Positions 7,566 to 17,170 are shown, counted from the first letter of the stretch. The stretch: DNA of 64,000 nucleotides from a bacterium (GCA_023666335.1 JAMPCE010000010.1:1-64000); one strand, 5' to 3'. Made by a program: numbers and translations. The notes: generated by a model from the sequence alone, not told the origin.

Positions 7566-8501
7566 TTAACCGTTGATCTGCTTTGCCACCTCTTCCGCGA
7601 AGTTCTCCTCTTTCTTTTCCAGACCCTCGCCGGTCTCGAAACGGACGAATCTCTTAACGGAAAGGGCTGCGTTATTCTCTTTCGCCACCTGCTCCAGATA
7701 CTTCGCAACGGACTGCTTGCCGTCCTCCGCTTTCACATAGACCTGCTCTAAGAGGCAGACCTCCTTAAGTTCCTTGTTCAGGCGACCGTTCACCGCGCCC
7801 TCGATCACTTTGTCGGGCTTGCCTGCCATCTTGGGATCGTTCTTGATCTGCTCGGTGATGATCTCTTTCTCATGCGCCTTGAATTCCTCGGAAACCTCGT
7901 CCGTGGACACATACTTCGGATAGAGAGCCGCCACCTGCATCGCGATATTTACAAGCGCTTCTTTCACCGCGTCATTGACTACATTGGTCGATGCCTCGAC
8001 GATAACGCCGATCCTGCCGCCGCCGTGCACATAAGTCACCGCACAGCCATCGTTTGCCACGACCTTTTCGAATCTTCTGATGGTCAGGTTCTCGCCGATC
8101 ACCGCCACCTTATCCACCAGCGCATCTTTCACGGTCTTAGATGCGTCAAGGTGCCACTTCTCCGCAAGGAAAGCGTCCAGATCCTTTGCGTCGGACTCGA
8201 CCGCCTGCTTTGCGACTGCCTCCACATACTCCTGGAAATCCGCATTCTTTGCCACGAAATCGGTCTCGGAGTTTACCTCCACGACCGCTGCGGTCTTCTC
8301 GTCTTTGACCGCCACACGGCAAAGACCCTCAGCCGCGATCCTGCCAGCCTTTTTCTCCGCCTTTGCCTGTCCGTTCTTTCTCAGATACTCTACCGCCGCA
8401 TCCATGTTGCCGTCCGTCTCGTTCAGAGCCTTCTTGCAGTCCATCATGCCCGCGCCGGTCATCTCTCTCAACTCTTTTACCATTGCTGCTGTGATTGCCA
8501 T
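7566..8501 (-). CDS. tsf: Translation elongation factor Ts
   Basis: Guanine nucleotide exchange factor for EF-Tu. The N-terminal UBA-like domain carries the signature LREMTGAGMMDCKKALNETD, and the conserved stretch VNSETDFVAKNADFQ follows near residue 75. At 311 residues it is of normal bacterial length, with a full core and a C-terminal module. It lies 39 bases after rpsB, the classic rpsB-tsf pair, and is followed by a strong terminator. Confidence 0.98.
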   Translation of the reverse strand: MAITAAMVKELREMTGAGMMDCKKALNETDGNMDAAVEYLRKNGQAKAEKKAGRIAAEGLCRVAVKDEKTAAVVEVNSETDFVAKNADFQEYVEAVAKQAVESDAKDLDAFLAEKWHLDASKTVKDALVDKVAVIGENLTIRRFEKVVANDGCAVTYVHGGGRIGVIVEASTNVVNDAVKEALVNIAMQVAALYPKYVSTDEVSEEFKAHEKEIITEQIKNDPKMAGKPDKVIEGAVNGRLNKELKEVCLLEQVYVKAEDGKQSVAKYLEQVAKENNAALSVKRFVRFETGEGLEKKEENFAEEVAKQING

Positions 8502-8540
8502 TTATTTTCCTCTTTTCCGAAGCACGATTGCTTCTATGAT

Positions 8541-9287
8541 TTACGCCTCGTCGGTTTCCTCTACCTTTTCTGCTTCCGCTTCCGCCGCATAATCGTCAGC
8601 CTCTGCGCCCTGATTTGCCTCCACGACCGCGTCCGCCATCTTGGATACGATCAGCTTCACCGCGCGGATCGCATCGTCGTTGCCGGGGATGATATAGTCA
8701 AGTTCCTCGGGATCGCAGTTCGTATCGCCGATACCGATCAGGGTGATGCCCAGCGTGTGCGCTTCCTGCACGCAGATACGCTCCTTTTTCGGGTCTACCA
8801 CGAAGATACAGTCGGGGGTTCTGGTCATATTCTTGATGCCGCCCAGATTCTTTTCCAGCTTCTCCCACTCTTTCCTGATCTGGATGACTTCCTTTTTGGG
8901 AAGCACTTCAAACGTGCCGTCCTCGCTCATTCTCTCGATCGCTTTGAGTCTCTCGATCCGGGACTGGATCGTCTTAAAGTTGGTGAGCATGCCGCCCAGC
9001 CATCTCTCATTGACATAGTACATACCGCAGCGCTCCGCCTCGGTCTTGACTGCATCCTGCGCCTGCTTCTTCGTTCCTACAAAGAGGATCGTGCCGCCCT
9101 GCGCCACCACGTCGAAAACCGCCTTGTAAGCCTCGTCCACCTTGCCCACGGACTTTTGCAGGTCGATGATGTGGATGCCGTTCCTCTCGGTGAAGATGTA
9201 AGGAGCCATCTTAGGGTTCCATCTTCTGGTCTGGTGTCCGAAATGAACGCCCGCCTCCAGTAACTGCTTCATTGAAATTACACTCAT
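8541..9287 (-). CDS. rpsB: 30S ribosomal protein S2
   Basis: Structural protein of the small subunit, and the partner gene of tsf. The N-terminus [20 protein letters not shown] and the internal [17 protein letters not shown] are diagnostic. The ATG at 9287 gives 248 residues, with GGAGG properly spaced; a longer open frame to 9407 covers only the leader. The C-terminal 20 residues are acidic and alanine-rich ([13 protein letters not shown]), beyond the conserved fold. Its transcript has a structured leader and a recognisable sigma-A promoter. Confidence 0.98.
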   Translation of the reverse strand: MSVISMKQLLEAGVHFGHQTRRWNPKMAPYIFTERNGIHIIDLQKSVGKVDEAYKAVFDVVAQGGTILFVGTKKQAQDAVKTEAERCGMYYVNERWLGGMLTNFKTIQSRIERLKAIERMSEDGTFEVLPKKEVIQIRKEWEKLEKNLGGIKNMTRTPDCIFVVDPKKERICVQEAHTLGITLIGIGDTNCDPEELDYIIPGNDDAIRAVKLIVSKMADAVVEANQGAEADDYAAEAEAEKVEETDEA

Positions 9288-9407
9288 GTTCTTTCCCTCC
9301 GTTTGGTTGTCTGCCATATGTCTTGCGCCTCCCTGCCACCCTGATCCCAGAGCACCGGCATGGGCTGGACATATGTGATTATTGGATTTCGTGCGCCACG
9401 GGCACAC
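9288..9407 (-). promoter_or_regulatory. Structured 5' leader of rpsB
   Basis: About 120 bases separate the predicted transcription start from the rpsB ATG. On the minus strand the leader opens with a hairpin in GTGTGCCCGTGGCGCAC (9407-9391). It also holds a perfect eight-base inverted repeat, CATATGTC (9375-9368) and GACATATG (9322-9315), enclosing about 45 bases. Autoregulation by ribosomal proteins through leader structure is well known, including for S2 in other bacteria; whether this leader binds S2 is inference. Confidence 0.4.
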
Positions 9408-9413
9408 TTAGAT

Positions 9414-9442
9414 ACTATAACACAAAAGAATCCCCCTTGCAA
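9414..9442 (-). promoter_or_regulatory. rpsB promoter, -35 box inside the upstream terminator
   Basis: On the minus strand TTGCAA (9442-9437) is followed after exactly 17 bases by TATAGT (9419-9414). The -35 hexamer forms the tip of the terminator palindrome of the upstream chemoreceptor gene. The predicted start, near 9407, coincides with the first base of the leader hairpin. Confidence 0.68.
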
Positions 9443-9451
9443 GGGGGATTC
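9424..9451 (-). terminator. Terminator of the chemoreceptor gene and probable end of the flagellar string
   Basis: A perfect 24-base palindrome (9428-9451) has arms GAATCCCCC and GGGGGATTC around TTGCAA. On the minus strand it is followed by TTTT. It lies 17 bases past the chemoreceptor stop codon and is the first strong terminator met after the flagellar genes. Confidence 0.8.
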
Positions 9452-9468
9452 CCGGAAATCCTCAAAAA

Positions 9469-11553
9469 TTAGTTTTGGAACATATCTACGATGTTCTTTA
9501 ACTTCACCACATTCTCCGAATTGGTCTCCACAAGCTGCGCATTGCCCTCCACCAGCCGGGAGACGTCCTGCGTCTGCTGGGCGATGCTGGAGATATTTTC
9601 CGCCGCCTCGCCGACCGTGACCGTGATATTGCTCACCGATTCGGCGATCTCCACGATGGCCGCGAGCAGGGTGTCCACCTCTTCGCCGATGGCTTTCATA
9701 TTCGCCTCAAAATTGGACGCATCCTCGGTATACTGCTTGGCCACTTCCATAAAATCGCTGTAATCTTTGAGTACCGTCTCCTCTAAGAAAGACAAAGTCT
9801 CCTGCAGGCAGCTTTCCATGTGCTGCACCGCCTGATTGACTTCCGTGGTGATGCCGTTGATATTGCCGACCGTATCGGACGTCTGGGACGCCAGCCCGCC
9901 GATCTCGTCCGCCACCACCGCGAAGCCTCTGCCCGCCTCGCCCGCTCTCGCCGCCTCAATGGAAGCATTCAGGGCAAGGAGGTTCGTCTGTCCGGAAATA
10001 TCCAGAATGGACTGGGTGAGCTGGTTGATCTTCTGCACCGCCTGCGCCTGTTCCATAGCCGACGCCGTCTTCTCCTGCACGCTCTTGTACATCTGCGTGG
10101 TCTTGTCCTGCGCCTCGCCCGTCGTATTTTTCAGGTTGTCGGCGCGCAGCTTGCTCTCAAGAGAAGCTTTTTCGCCGTTCCTGGAATTGTCACGGATCGC
10201 CTGGGCGCGCTCTCTGATATGACTTACGGTGGTGTTCACCGTCTCCATCGCAGCTGCCGTCTCCTCCATCGCAGCCGCAAGCCCCTGTGTCGTCTCCGTG
10301 TTTCTGCCGCTCATATCCTGCACCTGATCGGTCGTGTTTGAGAGCCGGATCAGGGTATCGTCCAGATCAGAATACGTCTGTTTGATATCCGCTACCATGC
10401 TGCGCAGACTTGCCCGCATCTCCCGCACGGAATTTGCCATATTGCCGCTTTCGTCGTTCCGTTTACATAACTTATCGCTGTTCTCATTCTTTGCAAAATT
10501 AAACTTTGCCGTATCGGACACGATCTCATTGATCTGCGTGATCGGTCTGGTGATGCGCATTCCCATGACCGCGCCGACCACTCCGGCAAGGGCGACCGCC
10601 ACGACAACGCCCATCAGGATCAACAGCGCGACCCGCTTCGCCGCACCCGTCATCTCCTGTTCCGACGCCGTCAGGATGTAGCGCATCCCATTGACGAGCG
10701 ATACATAACACAGATCTTTCTCCTCGCCCTGATAACGGTAGGTGGCAGCCTTTCCCTCCATTGACGGGTCCGCCAGGGCAGCCGTCATGCCGCCGTCCTC
10801 CTCAAGCGCGGAGATCGCGCTGCCGGCTTCCAGTGTCTTATGATAAGCGATCGCGCCGTTTCCGTCCTCCAGAAAGGCATAACCGTTCTCAAACACTTTC
10901 GCCGCATTCACGGTCTCCGTAAACTTCGTGAACTCGATGTCCATACCGATGATGCCGACGGATTCGCCCGCCATAAAGATCGGGATCACATAGGATACCA
11001 TATCGACATTGATATTGGAATTATGATAAGGCGCCATCCAGGTCGGCTTCCCGTTATTCACGGGTATGTAGTACCAGCCCACATGCTCCAGATCGTCCGG
11101 CTCATACATCGTAAAATCCGTGGGTTCCACCGGCGTAAAATCCTCCGCGTCGCTGTCTCTGGTCCAGAAAACGCCGCTCGTCGGTTCCGTAAAGTCGGGA
11201 TTATAGCGGATATAGGCTGTCAGCGCGCCCTCGGTATTGCGTCCGATCTCATAGAGCAGCGGGTCCATGACCTCCGTAAAGTGATCCACATAAGCCTTGC
11301 TCGTCTTGAAAGCCTGCAAGTCGGTAAGTTCCTGCAGCGCCAGATTATACGCGGTATTCACGGACTGCTCCACCCGCTGCATCTGCGCGTTCAGGCTGTC
11401 CGCCTGGTTGATGCAGGCATACTCCATTTCTTTCTGGGAATCCGCATAGACCGTTCTGCTGGAATTGATGATGCTGACACCGCCGCAGATCAGAGACGAT
11501 AACAACGAACAAATAACAACTGTTATTAAAACTCTGCTCTTGATTGATCTCAT
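9469..11553 (-). CDS. Methyl-accepting chemotaxis protein with a dCACHE-type sensor domain
   Basis: Transmembrane chemoreceptor that feeds CheA and CheW. The N-terminal membrane segment is about residues 8-30. An extracellular region of about 270 residues follows, with the pattern of a double-CACHE sensor (including [20 protein letters not shown] and an IGMDIEF strand). The second membrane segment is about 307-331, followed by a HAMP linker ([12 protein letters not shown]) and a long coiled-coil signalling domain. The hairpin tip reads [20 protein letters not shown] and then [15 protein letters not shown], the conserved CheA/CheW contact region. The ligand is unknown. It starts 29 bases after the gene at 11583 and ends in a strong terminator, so it is probably the last gene of the motility transcript. 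Confidence 0.93.
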   Translation of the reverse strand: MRSIKSRVLITVVICSLLSSLICGGVSIINSSRTVYADSQKEMEYACINQADSLNAQMQRVEQSVNTAYNLALQELTDLQAFKTSKAYVDHFTEVMDPLLYEIGRNTEGALTAYIRYNPDFTEPTSGVFWTRDSDAEDFTPVEPTDFTMYEPDDLEHVGWYYIPVNNGKPTWMAPYHNSNINVDMVSYVIPIFMAGESVGIIGMDIEFTKFTETVNAAKVFENGYAFLEDGNGAIAYHKTLEAGSAISALEEDGGMTAALADPSMEGKAATYRYQGEEKDLCYVSLVNGMRYILTASEQEMTGAAKRVALLILMGVVVAVALAGVVGAVMGMRITRPITQINEIVSDTAKFNFAKNENSDKLCKRNDESGNMANSVREMRASLRSMVADIKQTYSDLDDTLIRLSNTTDQVQDMSGRNTETTQGLAAAMEETAAAMETVNTTVSHIRERAQAIRDNSRNGEKASLESKLRADNLKNTTGEAQDKTTQMYKSVQEKTASAMEQAQAVQKINQLTQSILDISGQTNLLALNASIEAARAGEAGRGFAVVADEIGGLASQTSDTVGNINGITTEVNQAVQHMESCLQETLSFLEETVLKDYSDFMEVAKQYTEDASNFEANMKAIGEEVDTLLAAIVEIAESVSNITVTVGEAAENISSIAQQTQDVSRLVEGNAQLVETNSENVVKLKNIVDMFQN

Positions 11554-11582
11554 GTTTTCCGCTCCTTCGACTGTAATCGGTT

Positions 11583-12290
11583 TTAAGGCTGGCTCGTCAC
11601 GATCTTCGCGATCTCGTCGTCGCTCGCGCCCGCCGGAATCTGAAACGTTCCCGTTCTGAGGCGCTTGTCGTAGCCGTTCCGGCAGAGAAAATCATCATAG
11701 AGCGACGCCGATGAAACGACGCCCGCCTCTTCCAGTTTCTTCGCCACCGTAAAGGATCCGTCGCCGCTGACGATGGTAATGCTCGCCGCAGAGGATGTCT
11801 GCTGCTGCGCAGGCTCCTCCGGCTCGGGCGTCTCCTCCGCCGCTGACGCACCCTGTTCCGCGTCGTCATCCGGCTTCGTCATCTCATTGGTGTCTGCCGC
11901 AGGTTTTTTGTCCGAAGCGCTTTCCTCAGCCGCCGTTTCCGCTCCGGCGTCCGGTTTCTCCGCCGGGGACGTTTCCCCGCCGTCTGTCGGTTCTGTCTCC
12001 TCCCGCGCAGGGGTCGTCACTTCCTCTTTCGGCTGTGCCACCGCCACGTCTTTTTTGACAGGTTCCTGTGCCTGTTCCGCTTCTGCGGACGGCTCCGCCT
12101 CCGGATTCTCCTCTTCTTCCGTCGGTCCCAACAGTGTTGTATTTTCCGTCATACCGAGTTCTTTAGCTCTGGCGATGATCTCAGCGTTCGTCATCTCTCG
12201 CTTTTCGCCGCGCGAGACCGCGATTCCCATGATGAGCGCCGTCACGATGATCCCCAGCCCAAGCCCTCGAAAATAATACCGTTTTTCCAT
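11583..12290 (-). CDS. Small membrane protein resembling part of MltG (YceG) without the catalytic domain
   Basis: The 235-residue protein has one N-terminal membrane segment (about residues 8-26). A long spacer rich in Glu, Pro, Ala and Thr (about 55-165) follows. The C-terminal domain of about 65 residues contains [20 protein letters not shown] and a GTFQIPAG turn. That C-terminal pattern resembles the LysM-like domain that precedes the catalytic part of the endolytic transglycosylase MltG. The catalytic region itself is absent, so enzyme activity is not expected. It sits between the DUF6115-like gene and the chemoreceptor with short gaps, so it is probably co-transcribed. A role in peptidoglycan binding near the motor is speculation. 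Confidence 0.6.
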   Translation of the reverse strand: MEKRYYFRGLGLGIIVTALIMGIAVSRGEKREMTNAEIIARAKELGMTENTTLLGPTEEEENPEAEPSAEAEQAQEPVKKDVAVAQPKEEVTTPAREETEPTDGGETSPAEKPDAGAETAAEESASDKKPAADTNEMTKPDDDAEQGASAAEETPEPEEPAQQQTSSAASITIVSGDGSFTVAKKLEEAGVVSSASLYDDFLCRNGYDKRLRTGTFQIPAGASDDEIAKIVTSQP

Positions 12291-12302
12291 GCCGTTATGC
12301 CC

Positions 12303-13373
12303 CTATACGCCTTCAAACAGATCGATCACCAGCTTTACTTCTCCCAGACCCAGACCCAGTTCCTTGGCGATCGCCATATTGGACTTCCCTGCTTTGTGCA
12401 GTTCCAGGATCCGCTCATTGCTGTTATGCCCGTCACCCGGTCCTTTCGCAAAACGGATATCCACCCCGCGCGGCTCTTCCTTTGCCGTGCCGCTTGCACT
12501 GTTGTTCCCGAAAATGCCCAGCTCCGCAAAAGCTTCGCTCGCGGAAATATCAGGCTCCTCCGCCACATAGTCCGCCTCCGGCTCATGGATGATCTCCACG
12601 CGCCTGGCTTTGATGGGCGCAAAGGGAACCTCCTCCGGCTCATATGCCTCCTCGGAAAAAAGCGCTTCCTCCGGTTCCGCAAATGCCGGCTCCGCAATCG
12701 GCGGCTCGTCATACGCCTGATCCATGAAAGATTCGACCTCTTCCACGACCTCCGGCGCATAATCTCCCGCGCTGTGCAGCGACCAGAGATCCGTTCTGGT
12801 ATCCTCCACCGCACCCATCACGGACTCCACGGCTTCCTGTACCGCCTCCTGCGCTTCCTTTGCGGAAAGTTCCGCCCCCCGTATCCGCCGGACCGCCGTC
12901 TCCGCCGCATCCTCGGCGCTCTTTGCTTTCTTTACGGTCTCGTCCGCCGTGATCTCCGCATCGCGTATGGTCTGCCTGATCTCATCCGCCGCCTGCGCAG
13001 CCTGTCCGATGCTTGTCATCAGCGTGTCATGCTTATCGTTTAACATATCATACAGGAACGTGACTTCCTTATGATTTTTGTTGATCTCCTCCAAAACGGT
13101 GTCCGAATACTCGTTTACCGCCATGATCTTTTCATTTGCCACGCGCTCCATCGCGCGCTCCGTCTTCTCGATGGAATAGCCGATGGTCTCGTCCACGATC
13201 TCCGAGACCCGCTCTCTTACGGTCTCCGCTTCTCCCTCCACCAGTTTCCTGATCTCCGCTTCGCTGATCAGCTGCACTTCCTCGTCTGTGTCCTTCTTCC
13301 CTGCCGGAAGAAGATATCCCACGATCAGGATTCCCACACCGACGACGATCAGAACGATCTCTATCACGCTCAT
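12303..13373 (-). CDS. DUF6115-like membrane-anchored coiled-coil protein with a C-terminal HTH-like segment
   Basis: A single N-terminal membrane segment (about residues 3-22) is followed by roughly 200 residues of charged, heptad-like helix, then an acidic Pro/Glu-rich linker. The C-terminal 35 residues (ERILELHKAGKSNMAIAKEL and onward) look like a helix-turn-helix of the kind that recurs in Clostridia flagellar clusters next to fapA. The ATG at 13373 has AAAGGA upstream and gives 356 residues; a longer frame to 13421 lacks support. The family label is from memory and should be checked. No enzyme motif is visible. Confidence 0.55.
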   Translation of the reverse strand: MSVIEIVLIVVGVGILIVGYLLPAGKKDTDEEVQLISEAEIRKLVEGEAETVRERVSEIVDETIGYSIEKTERAMERVANEKIMAVNEYSDTVLEEINKNHKEVTFLYDMLNDKHDTLMTSIGQAAQAADEIRQTIRDAEITADETVKKAKSAEDAAETAVRRIRGAELSAKEAQEAVQEAVESVMGAVEDTRTDLWSLHSAGDYAPEVVEEVESFMDQAYDEPPIAEPAFAEPEEALFSEEAYEPEEVPFAPIKARRVEIIHEPEADYVAEEPDISASEAFAELGIFGNNSASGTAKEEPRGVDIRFAKGPGDGHNSNERILELHKAGKSNMAIAKELGLGLGEVKLVIDLFEGV

Positions 13374-13404
13374 ATCTGTTCCTTTCACACTCCGCCCGGC
13401 TGAT

Positions 13405-13725
13405 TTACTGCGATACCTCAAAGGTGCTCATCACGCCTTTCAAAAGCACCTTACCGTCGGGCTCTTTCTTTTCCTGTTTTCTGTTACGACCGCCATCCCC
13501 GTGATACTCGTTGCTGCCTTTCTCTTTGGCGTCGTGTTTTTTCTGACGATTTTCCGTTCTATCCTGCTCGTTGACACGTTTTGCCTGCTGTTCCACCTGC
13601 TTCGTCACCTGCTGGCTGAAATTCGTCTGATCCACCAAACCTTTGGTATCTTCGTTATGCTTGATGGTCGTAAAATCCTGTGCCCGCGTGATCTGCCCCT
13701 GTAGTTCTACAAATCCAATCGCCAT
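13405..13725 (-). CDS. Conserved hypothetical protein of the flagellar string
   Basis: A 106-residue hydrophilic protein, strongly charged (runs of Lys, Arg, Glu and Asp from about residue 45 to 90), with no membrane segment or signal peptide. The start MAIGFVELQGQITRAQDF is the best-ordered part. It lies 27 bases after fapA and 31 bases before the DUF6115-like gene, so it is part of the same transcript. I do not recognise the family. Confidence 0.55.
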   Translation of the reverse strand: MAIGFVELQGQITRAQDFTTIKHNEDTKGLVDQTNFSQQVTKQVEQQAKRVNEQDRTENRQKKHDAKEKGSNEYHGDGGRNRKQEKKEPDGKVLLKGVMSTFEVSQ

Positions 13726-13752
13726 ACTAACTCCTATTCCGGCGCCCGCGCC

Positions 13753-15342
13753 TTAAAACGGCGCCATCTTCACATCGCCGCGCTCCCTGACAAAACGACA
13801 GTAGTGGGTGGTCTTCTGCACGACCATTGAGACGTCCCCGATACAGATCCGCGTCCCGGGATAGACCTCCCCTTTCACACGCACCACAGCCTCCGACGGA
13901 TTCCCCGCATGTTTCTGCAAGGTCTCCAACTCCTGGTTCGCCGCCGCAAGAGCCTGCGTCTTCTGCTGATTCGTCGCCGCAAGCGACTGCACATACTGGA
14001 TCTGCTCGGGCTTTAACTTCACGCCCTGCGCAAGCTTCTGCTTCGTGGATACCAGAATGGGCTGTACCGTCTGTAACGTCTTGGTATCCTCCGCGATCTG
14101 CTTTTGCAGTTCGCCGATGCGCTCCTTGATCTTCGGATCTGCGCCCACCTCGACGATGGTATCCGCACCCATCTCAGAGCCTAAGGTCTTTACATTGATG
14201 GTGCCCGTGGCGGTCACTCTTCCGCCCGTGATAAAGCCGCGCCTGCCGTCCACATTGATCTCGCCGCCCGCCGTCACCCTGCTGTGCAGGATGGACTCGG
14301 ACGCCACATAGCCCTCCGCTTCCGCGGTGACGTTCTCCAGAAACTTGGAGACGATATTGCCGCCCGCTTGCAGAACGCCCCTGCCCATACCGTTCATGCC
14401 TCTGGCAATGATGATATTGCCGTCCGCCTGGAGCTTGGCGCCCTCGACGACGCCTTTCACCATGATATCGCCTTTCGCTTTGACTTCAAAATTCGTCGCC
14501 ACGTTGCCGTTGATCTGCACATTTCCCTCATATTCGATATTTCCCGTGGCGGTATCCACATTTTCCACCACCAGCTCGTCGGATACGAACACAGATCCTT
14601 CCACCAGCTCTACATGTCCATCGACCATAGCGGTCAATACAGTCTTATCCTCCGACAGCTCAATATTGTGCCCGTACCGCAAGGTCTCGCCCCGCACCTC
14701 GGCAGGCGCGATCCGCTCTCCGAAAACGCTCTCGCCGGGCTGCCCCGGTTCCTCCTTGTGCAGGATCGCCAGCACATCTCCCTTATTACAATGATTTAGT
14801 ATGTTCAAATGGAAGAAATCTACGCTGCCGTCTTCGTTCAAGGTCGGCTTTGCCGCCTTGTCGGTATTGAATTTGTATTCAATATAAGCGTTTTTGCCCT
14901 GGACGGGGTCTCTTCCCTCCGCCACAAGGATCTCCTCGCAGTAATTCCGTTTCTGAAAAAATGCCTCGATGGCGTCCTTACAGATCCCGCTCTTGATGCC
15001 GCGGTGTTCCAGATCGTCGAACATCTCCTGCGCCGTCATATCCCCGCCGCCCTCGGATGCCGCGTAAAACTTCGCATAGGCCTGCATCTTATCAGGCTTG
15101 ATCGTCAGCTTATAACACTCTCTTTCCGGCAGTCTCGTCTCGTTTCCAAGCAGAATCTCCTGCTCTTCTTTCTGCGCGCCCTCGACCGCCCGCTTCAAAG
15201 TCGGCAGATCGCAGGCATAGTCTTTCATGGTCAGGTATTCGACCACGTCGGCAACATCCACGGGCTTTCCGTCCCCTGTAGGCGGAAACACCTTTAAGGA
15301 CGACTTTCCCTGCTGATTCACCAATCTGAAATATCCGTTCAT
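13753..15342 (-). CDS. fapA: FapA family protein (flagellar assembly protein A, DUF342)
   Basis: The 529-residue protein has the FapA layout. A mixed N-terminal domain (residues 1-200) is followed by a run of right-handed beta-helix repeats at about 230-390, with turns such as GNIEYEGNVQINGNVA, GDIMVKGVVEGAKLQADGNI and GRVTATGTINVKTLG. A coiled-coil segment (about 405-470, KERIGELQKQIAEDTK) and a short beta C-terminus complete it. The DUF342 family is tied to flagellar assembly and polar localisation in some bacteria; its biochemical role is not settled. It follows fliA by 11 bases. Confidence 0.85.
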   Translation of the reverse strand: MNGYFRLVNQQGKSSLKVFPPTGDGKPVDVADVVEYLTMKDYACDLPTLKRAVEGAQKEEQEILLGNETRLPERECYKLTIKPDKMQAYAKFYAASEGGGDMTAQEMFDDLEHRGIKSGICKDAIEAFFQKRNYCEEILVAEGRDPVQGKNAYIEYKFNTDKAAKPTLNEDGSVDFFHLNILNHCNKGDVLAILHKEEPGQPGESVFGERIAPAEVRGETLRYGHNIELSEDKTVLTAMVDGHVELVEGSVFVSDELVVENVDTATGNIEYEGNVQINGNVATNFEVKAKGDIMVKGVVEGAKLQADGNIIIARGMNGMGRGVLQAGGNIVSKFLENVTAEAEGYVASESILHSRVTAGGEINVDGRRGFITGGRVTATGTINVKTLGSEMGADTIVEVGADPKIKERIGELQKQIAEDTKTLQTVQPILVSTKQKLAQGVKLKPEQIQYVQSLAATNQQKTQALAAANQELETLQKHAGNPSEAVVRVKGEVYPGTRICIGDVSMVVQKTTHYCRFVRERGDVKMAPF

Positions 15343-15353
15343 ATATACCTCTT

Positions 15354-16139
15354 TTATTTTCTCCTGCCGGGATCCGTGAGAATGCCGATATAATCCCCCA
15401 GCTTTCCTCGCATCTTTTGCAGGGCTCTGGTGTGGAGCTGAGAGATCCTCGACTCGGACACCTCTAATATATTGCTGATCTCTTTCAAGGTCAGTTCTTC
15501 ATAATAGTAGAGCAGAATGACTTTTTTCTCTTTCTCCGTCAGGATCTCCAGCGACTCCGCGAGCATCCTTTTCAGTTCATCCCGCTCAATGATCTCCTCC
15601 GGGGAATCAAAAGCCGCGCTCTTTGTTGCCGACGCCTCATTGGAGACTTCGCTCCCCTGCTCCAGAAATTCATTCAGGGACACCACGTTGGTGATCTTCA
15701 TCTGGGACTGCCAATCGACGTATTCCTCGTCCGTAATGCCGAGGATCTGCGCGATCTCCTCATCCGTGGCGCTCTTTCCGCTCTTCGTCTCGATCTCCCG
15801 GATCGCCGCGTCGATCCGCTTCTGCTTCTGGCGGATGGTGCGCGGGATCCAGTCCATCTTACGGATCTGGTCGAGGATCGCGCCCCTGATCCGCAGGCTC
15901 GCATAGGTCTCAAACTTGACGTCTTTTAAACAGTCGAATTTGTCGATGGCGTCGATCAGCCCGAAGATCCCGTAACTCACAAGATCCTCGTACTCCACGT
16001 TGTAGCCAAGGTACATACTCAGACGCCCCGCCACCACTTTCACCAAAGGCGCGTACTCCAATATGATCTTTTCCCGTATCTCGGGGGACTTCGTGTTTTC
16101 GTAGTCCTCCCAGAGTTTCTTTCTGCCTGTATCGTCCAT
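15354..16139 (-). CDS. fliA: RNA polymerase sigma-28 factor (FliA/SigD/WhiG family)
   Basis: Directs RNA polymerase to late flagellar and chemotaxis promoters. The 261-residue protein shows region 2 (YEDLVSYGIFGLIDAIDKFD and FETYASLRIRGAILDQIRKM), region 3 (KRIDAAIREIETKSGKSATD) and region 4 with the helix-turn-helix LTLKEISNILEVSESRISQL. These are the hallmarks of the group-3 FliA/WhiG branch. The gene lies after cheD and a small membrane-protein gene and before fapA. The anti-sigma factor FlgM is not in the window. Confidence 0.95.
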   Translation of the reverse strand: MDDTGRKKLWEDYENTKSPEIREKIILEYAPLVKVVAGRLSMYLGYNVEYEDLVSYGIFGLIDAIDKFDCLKDVKFETYASLRIRGAILDQIRKMDWIPRTIRQKQKRIDAAIREIETKSGKSATDEEIAQILGITDEEYVDWQSQMKITNVVSLNEFLEQGSEVSNEASATKSAAFDSPEEIIERDELKRMLAESLEILTEKEKKVILLYYYEELTLKEISNILEVSESRISQLHTRALQKMRGKLGDYIGILTDPGRRK

Positions 16140-16183
16140 TCTAAGTTACGCTCCTAAAAAAGACTCATTGCAGTTACCCGTTT

Positions 16184-16597
16184 CTACTCCGACGGCTCTT
16201 TCTCGATGACCTCGCCTTCCTCCAGCTGCGCCTCATGGATCTGGATCTCAAAACGATCCAGCATGATCTGCAGCAGGCGTCCCACAAAGTAAAACCCTGC
16301 GAGCACACAAAGAAGAACGATCAGCGTCGTCTGTAACTCATAGTGCAGAAGCCGCATCGTAATGCTGACGACCGCGCCCGCGATCAGCGTGACATAAGCC
16401 GGGATCAGTCTGCGCTTCTTCTCTTTTTCCAGCCGTTCCTCTTCTTCCCGCTTTTCCCGCGCTTCCCGCTGTGCCGCAGTCTCCAGTTCCTCTGCAGGCT
16501 CTGCGCCTTCCTCAGCCGCTTCCCCCGCAGCGTCCGGATCCTGCCCGGCGTTCACATCTTCCTCTGTCTCTTCTCTGTTTGTCTCTTCCCAATCCAC
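16184..16597 (-). CDS. Small two-helix membrane protein between cheD and fliA
   Basis: A 137-residue protein beginning at a GTG with AAAGGG upstream. The first 65 residues are highly acidic and then charged helix (EREEEERLEKEKKRR-like). Two hydrophobic segments at about 66-85 and 90-108 follow, with an acidic C-terminal tail. Genes of this shape recur beside cheD and fliA in related flagellar clusters, but no function is known to me. The gaps to both neighbours are under 50 bases, so co-transcription is likely. Confidence 0.55.
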   Translation of the reverse strand: MDWEETNREETEEDVNAGQDPDAAGEAAEEGAEPAEELETAAQREAREKREEEERLEKEKKRRLIPAYVTLIAGAVVSITMRLLHYELQTTLIVLLCVLAGFYFVGRLLQIMLDRFEIQIHEAQLEEGEVIEKEPSE

Positions 16598-16631
16598 TTG
16601 ATAGCCCTTTCGTCTTTCTCCCGTTCGGAGA

Positions 16632-17117
16632 TCAGATCTTATATTCCGCTTTTCCGACCGCCCGGATCACATAATCGCCCGTCTCCGGATAAAAAATGAC
16701 CGTTCTTCCGAAATTTTTTCCGGTATCCTCCGCCAGGATCGGTATCTTCATCTGTGCAAGCTTCTTTTTCGTCGCCTCCACATTCCGTTTTCCCACCTGA
16801 ACCGATTCGCTCTGACTGCCGAAACCAAACATCTGCGCACCGCCTGCGATCTTTGCCACCAGCCGCGCTCTGCTCGCACCCTTCAAGGTCACCTGCCTTA
16901 CCAGCTCTTCAATCCCCGTATCCGCAAACTTCGGGATGTTAGAGTTGTTGCGGATCATGGTGGAATCCGGCAGCATGATGTGCGCCAAACCACCGATCTT
17001 CGTGATCGGATCTCGAATCGCAATACCTACACAAGACCCCAGTCCCAACGTAATCACGCTGTCGGGACTGACGCATACTTTTAAGTCGGCCATTCCGACT
17101 TTTATCTCTACTCCCAT
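16632..17117 (-). CDS. cheD: Chemoreceptor glutamine deamidase CheD
   Basis: Deamidates glutamine residues of chemoreceptors and binds CheC in the Bacillus-type adaptation system. The 161-residue protein has the catalytic Cys in LGLGSCVGIAIRDP and the catalytic His in GGLAHIMLP; the conserved KIAGGAQMF stretch follows. It lies directly after cheC, its functional partner, with a 53-base gap. Confidence 0.95.
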   Translation of the reverse strand: MGVEIKVGMADLKVCVSPDSVITLGLGSCVGIAIRDPITKIGGLAHIMLPDSTMIRNNSNIPKFADTGIEELVRQVTLKGASRARLVAKIAGGAQMFGFGSQSESVQVGKRNVEATKKKLAQMKIPILAEDTGKNFGRTVIFYPETGDYVIRAVGKAEYKI

Positions 17118-17170
17118 AACACCGCATCTCCCGTTTACAAATTCTTAATCCATACGCTCGTCAGCAGTCC

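Noticed and set aside
9469-11620. Sigma-28 promoter in front of the chemoreceptor gene
   Set aside because: The gap to the upstream gene is only 29 bases and shows no TAAA-N15-GCCGATAA pattern.
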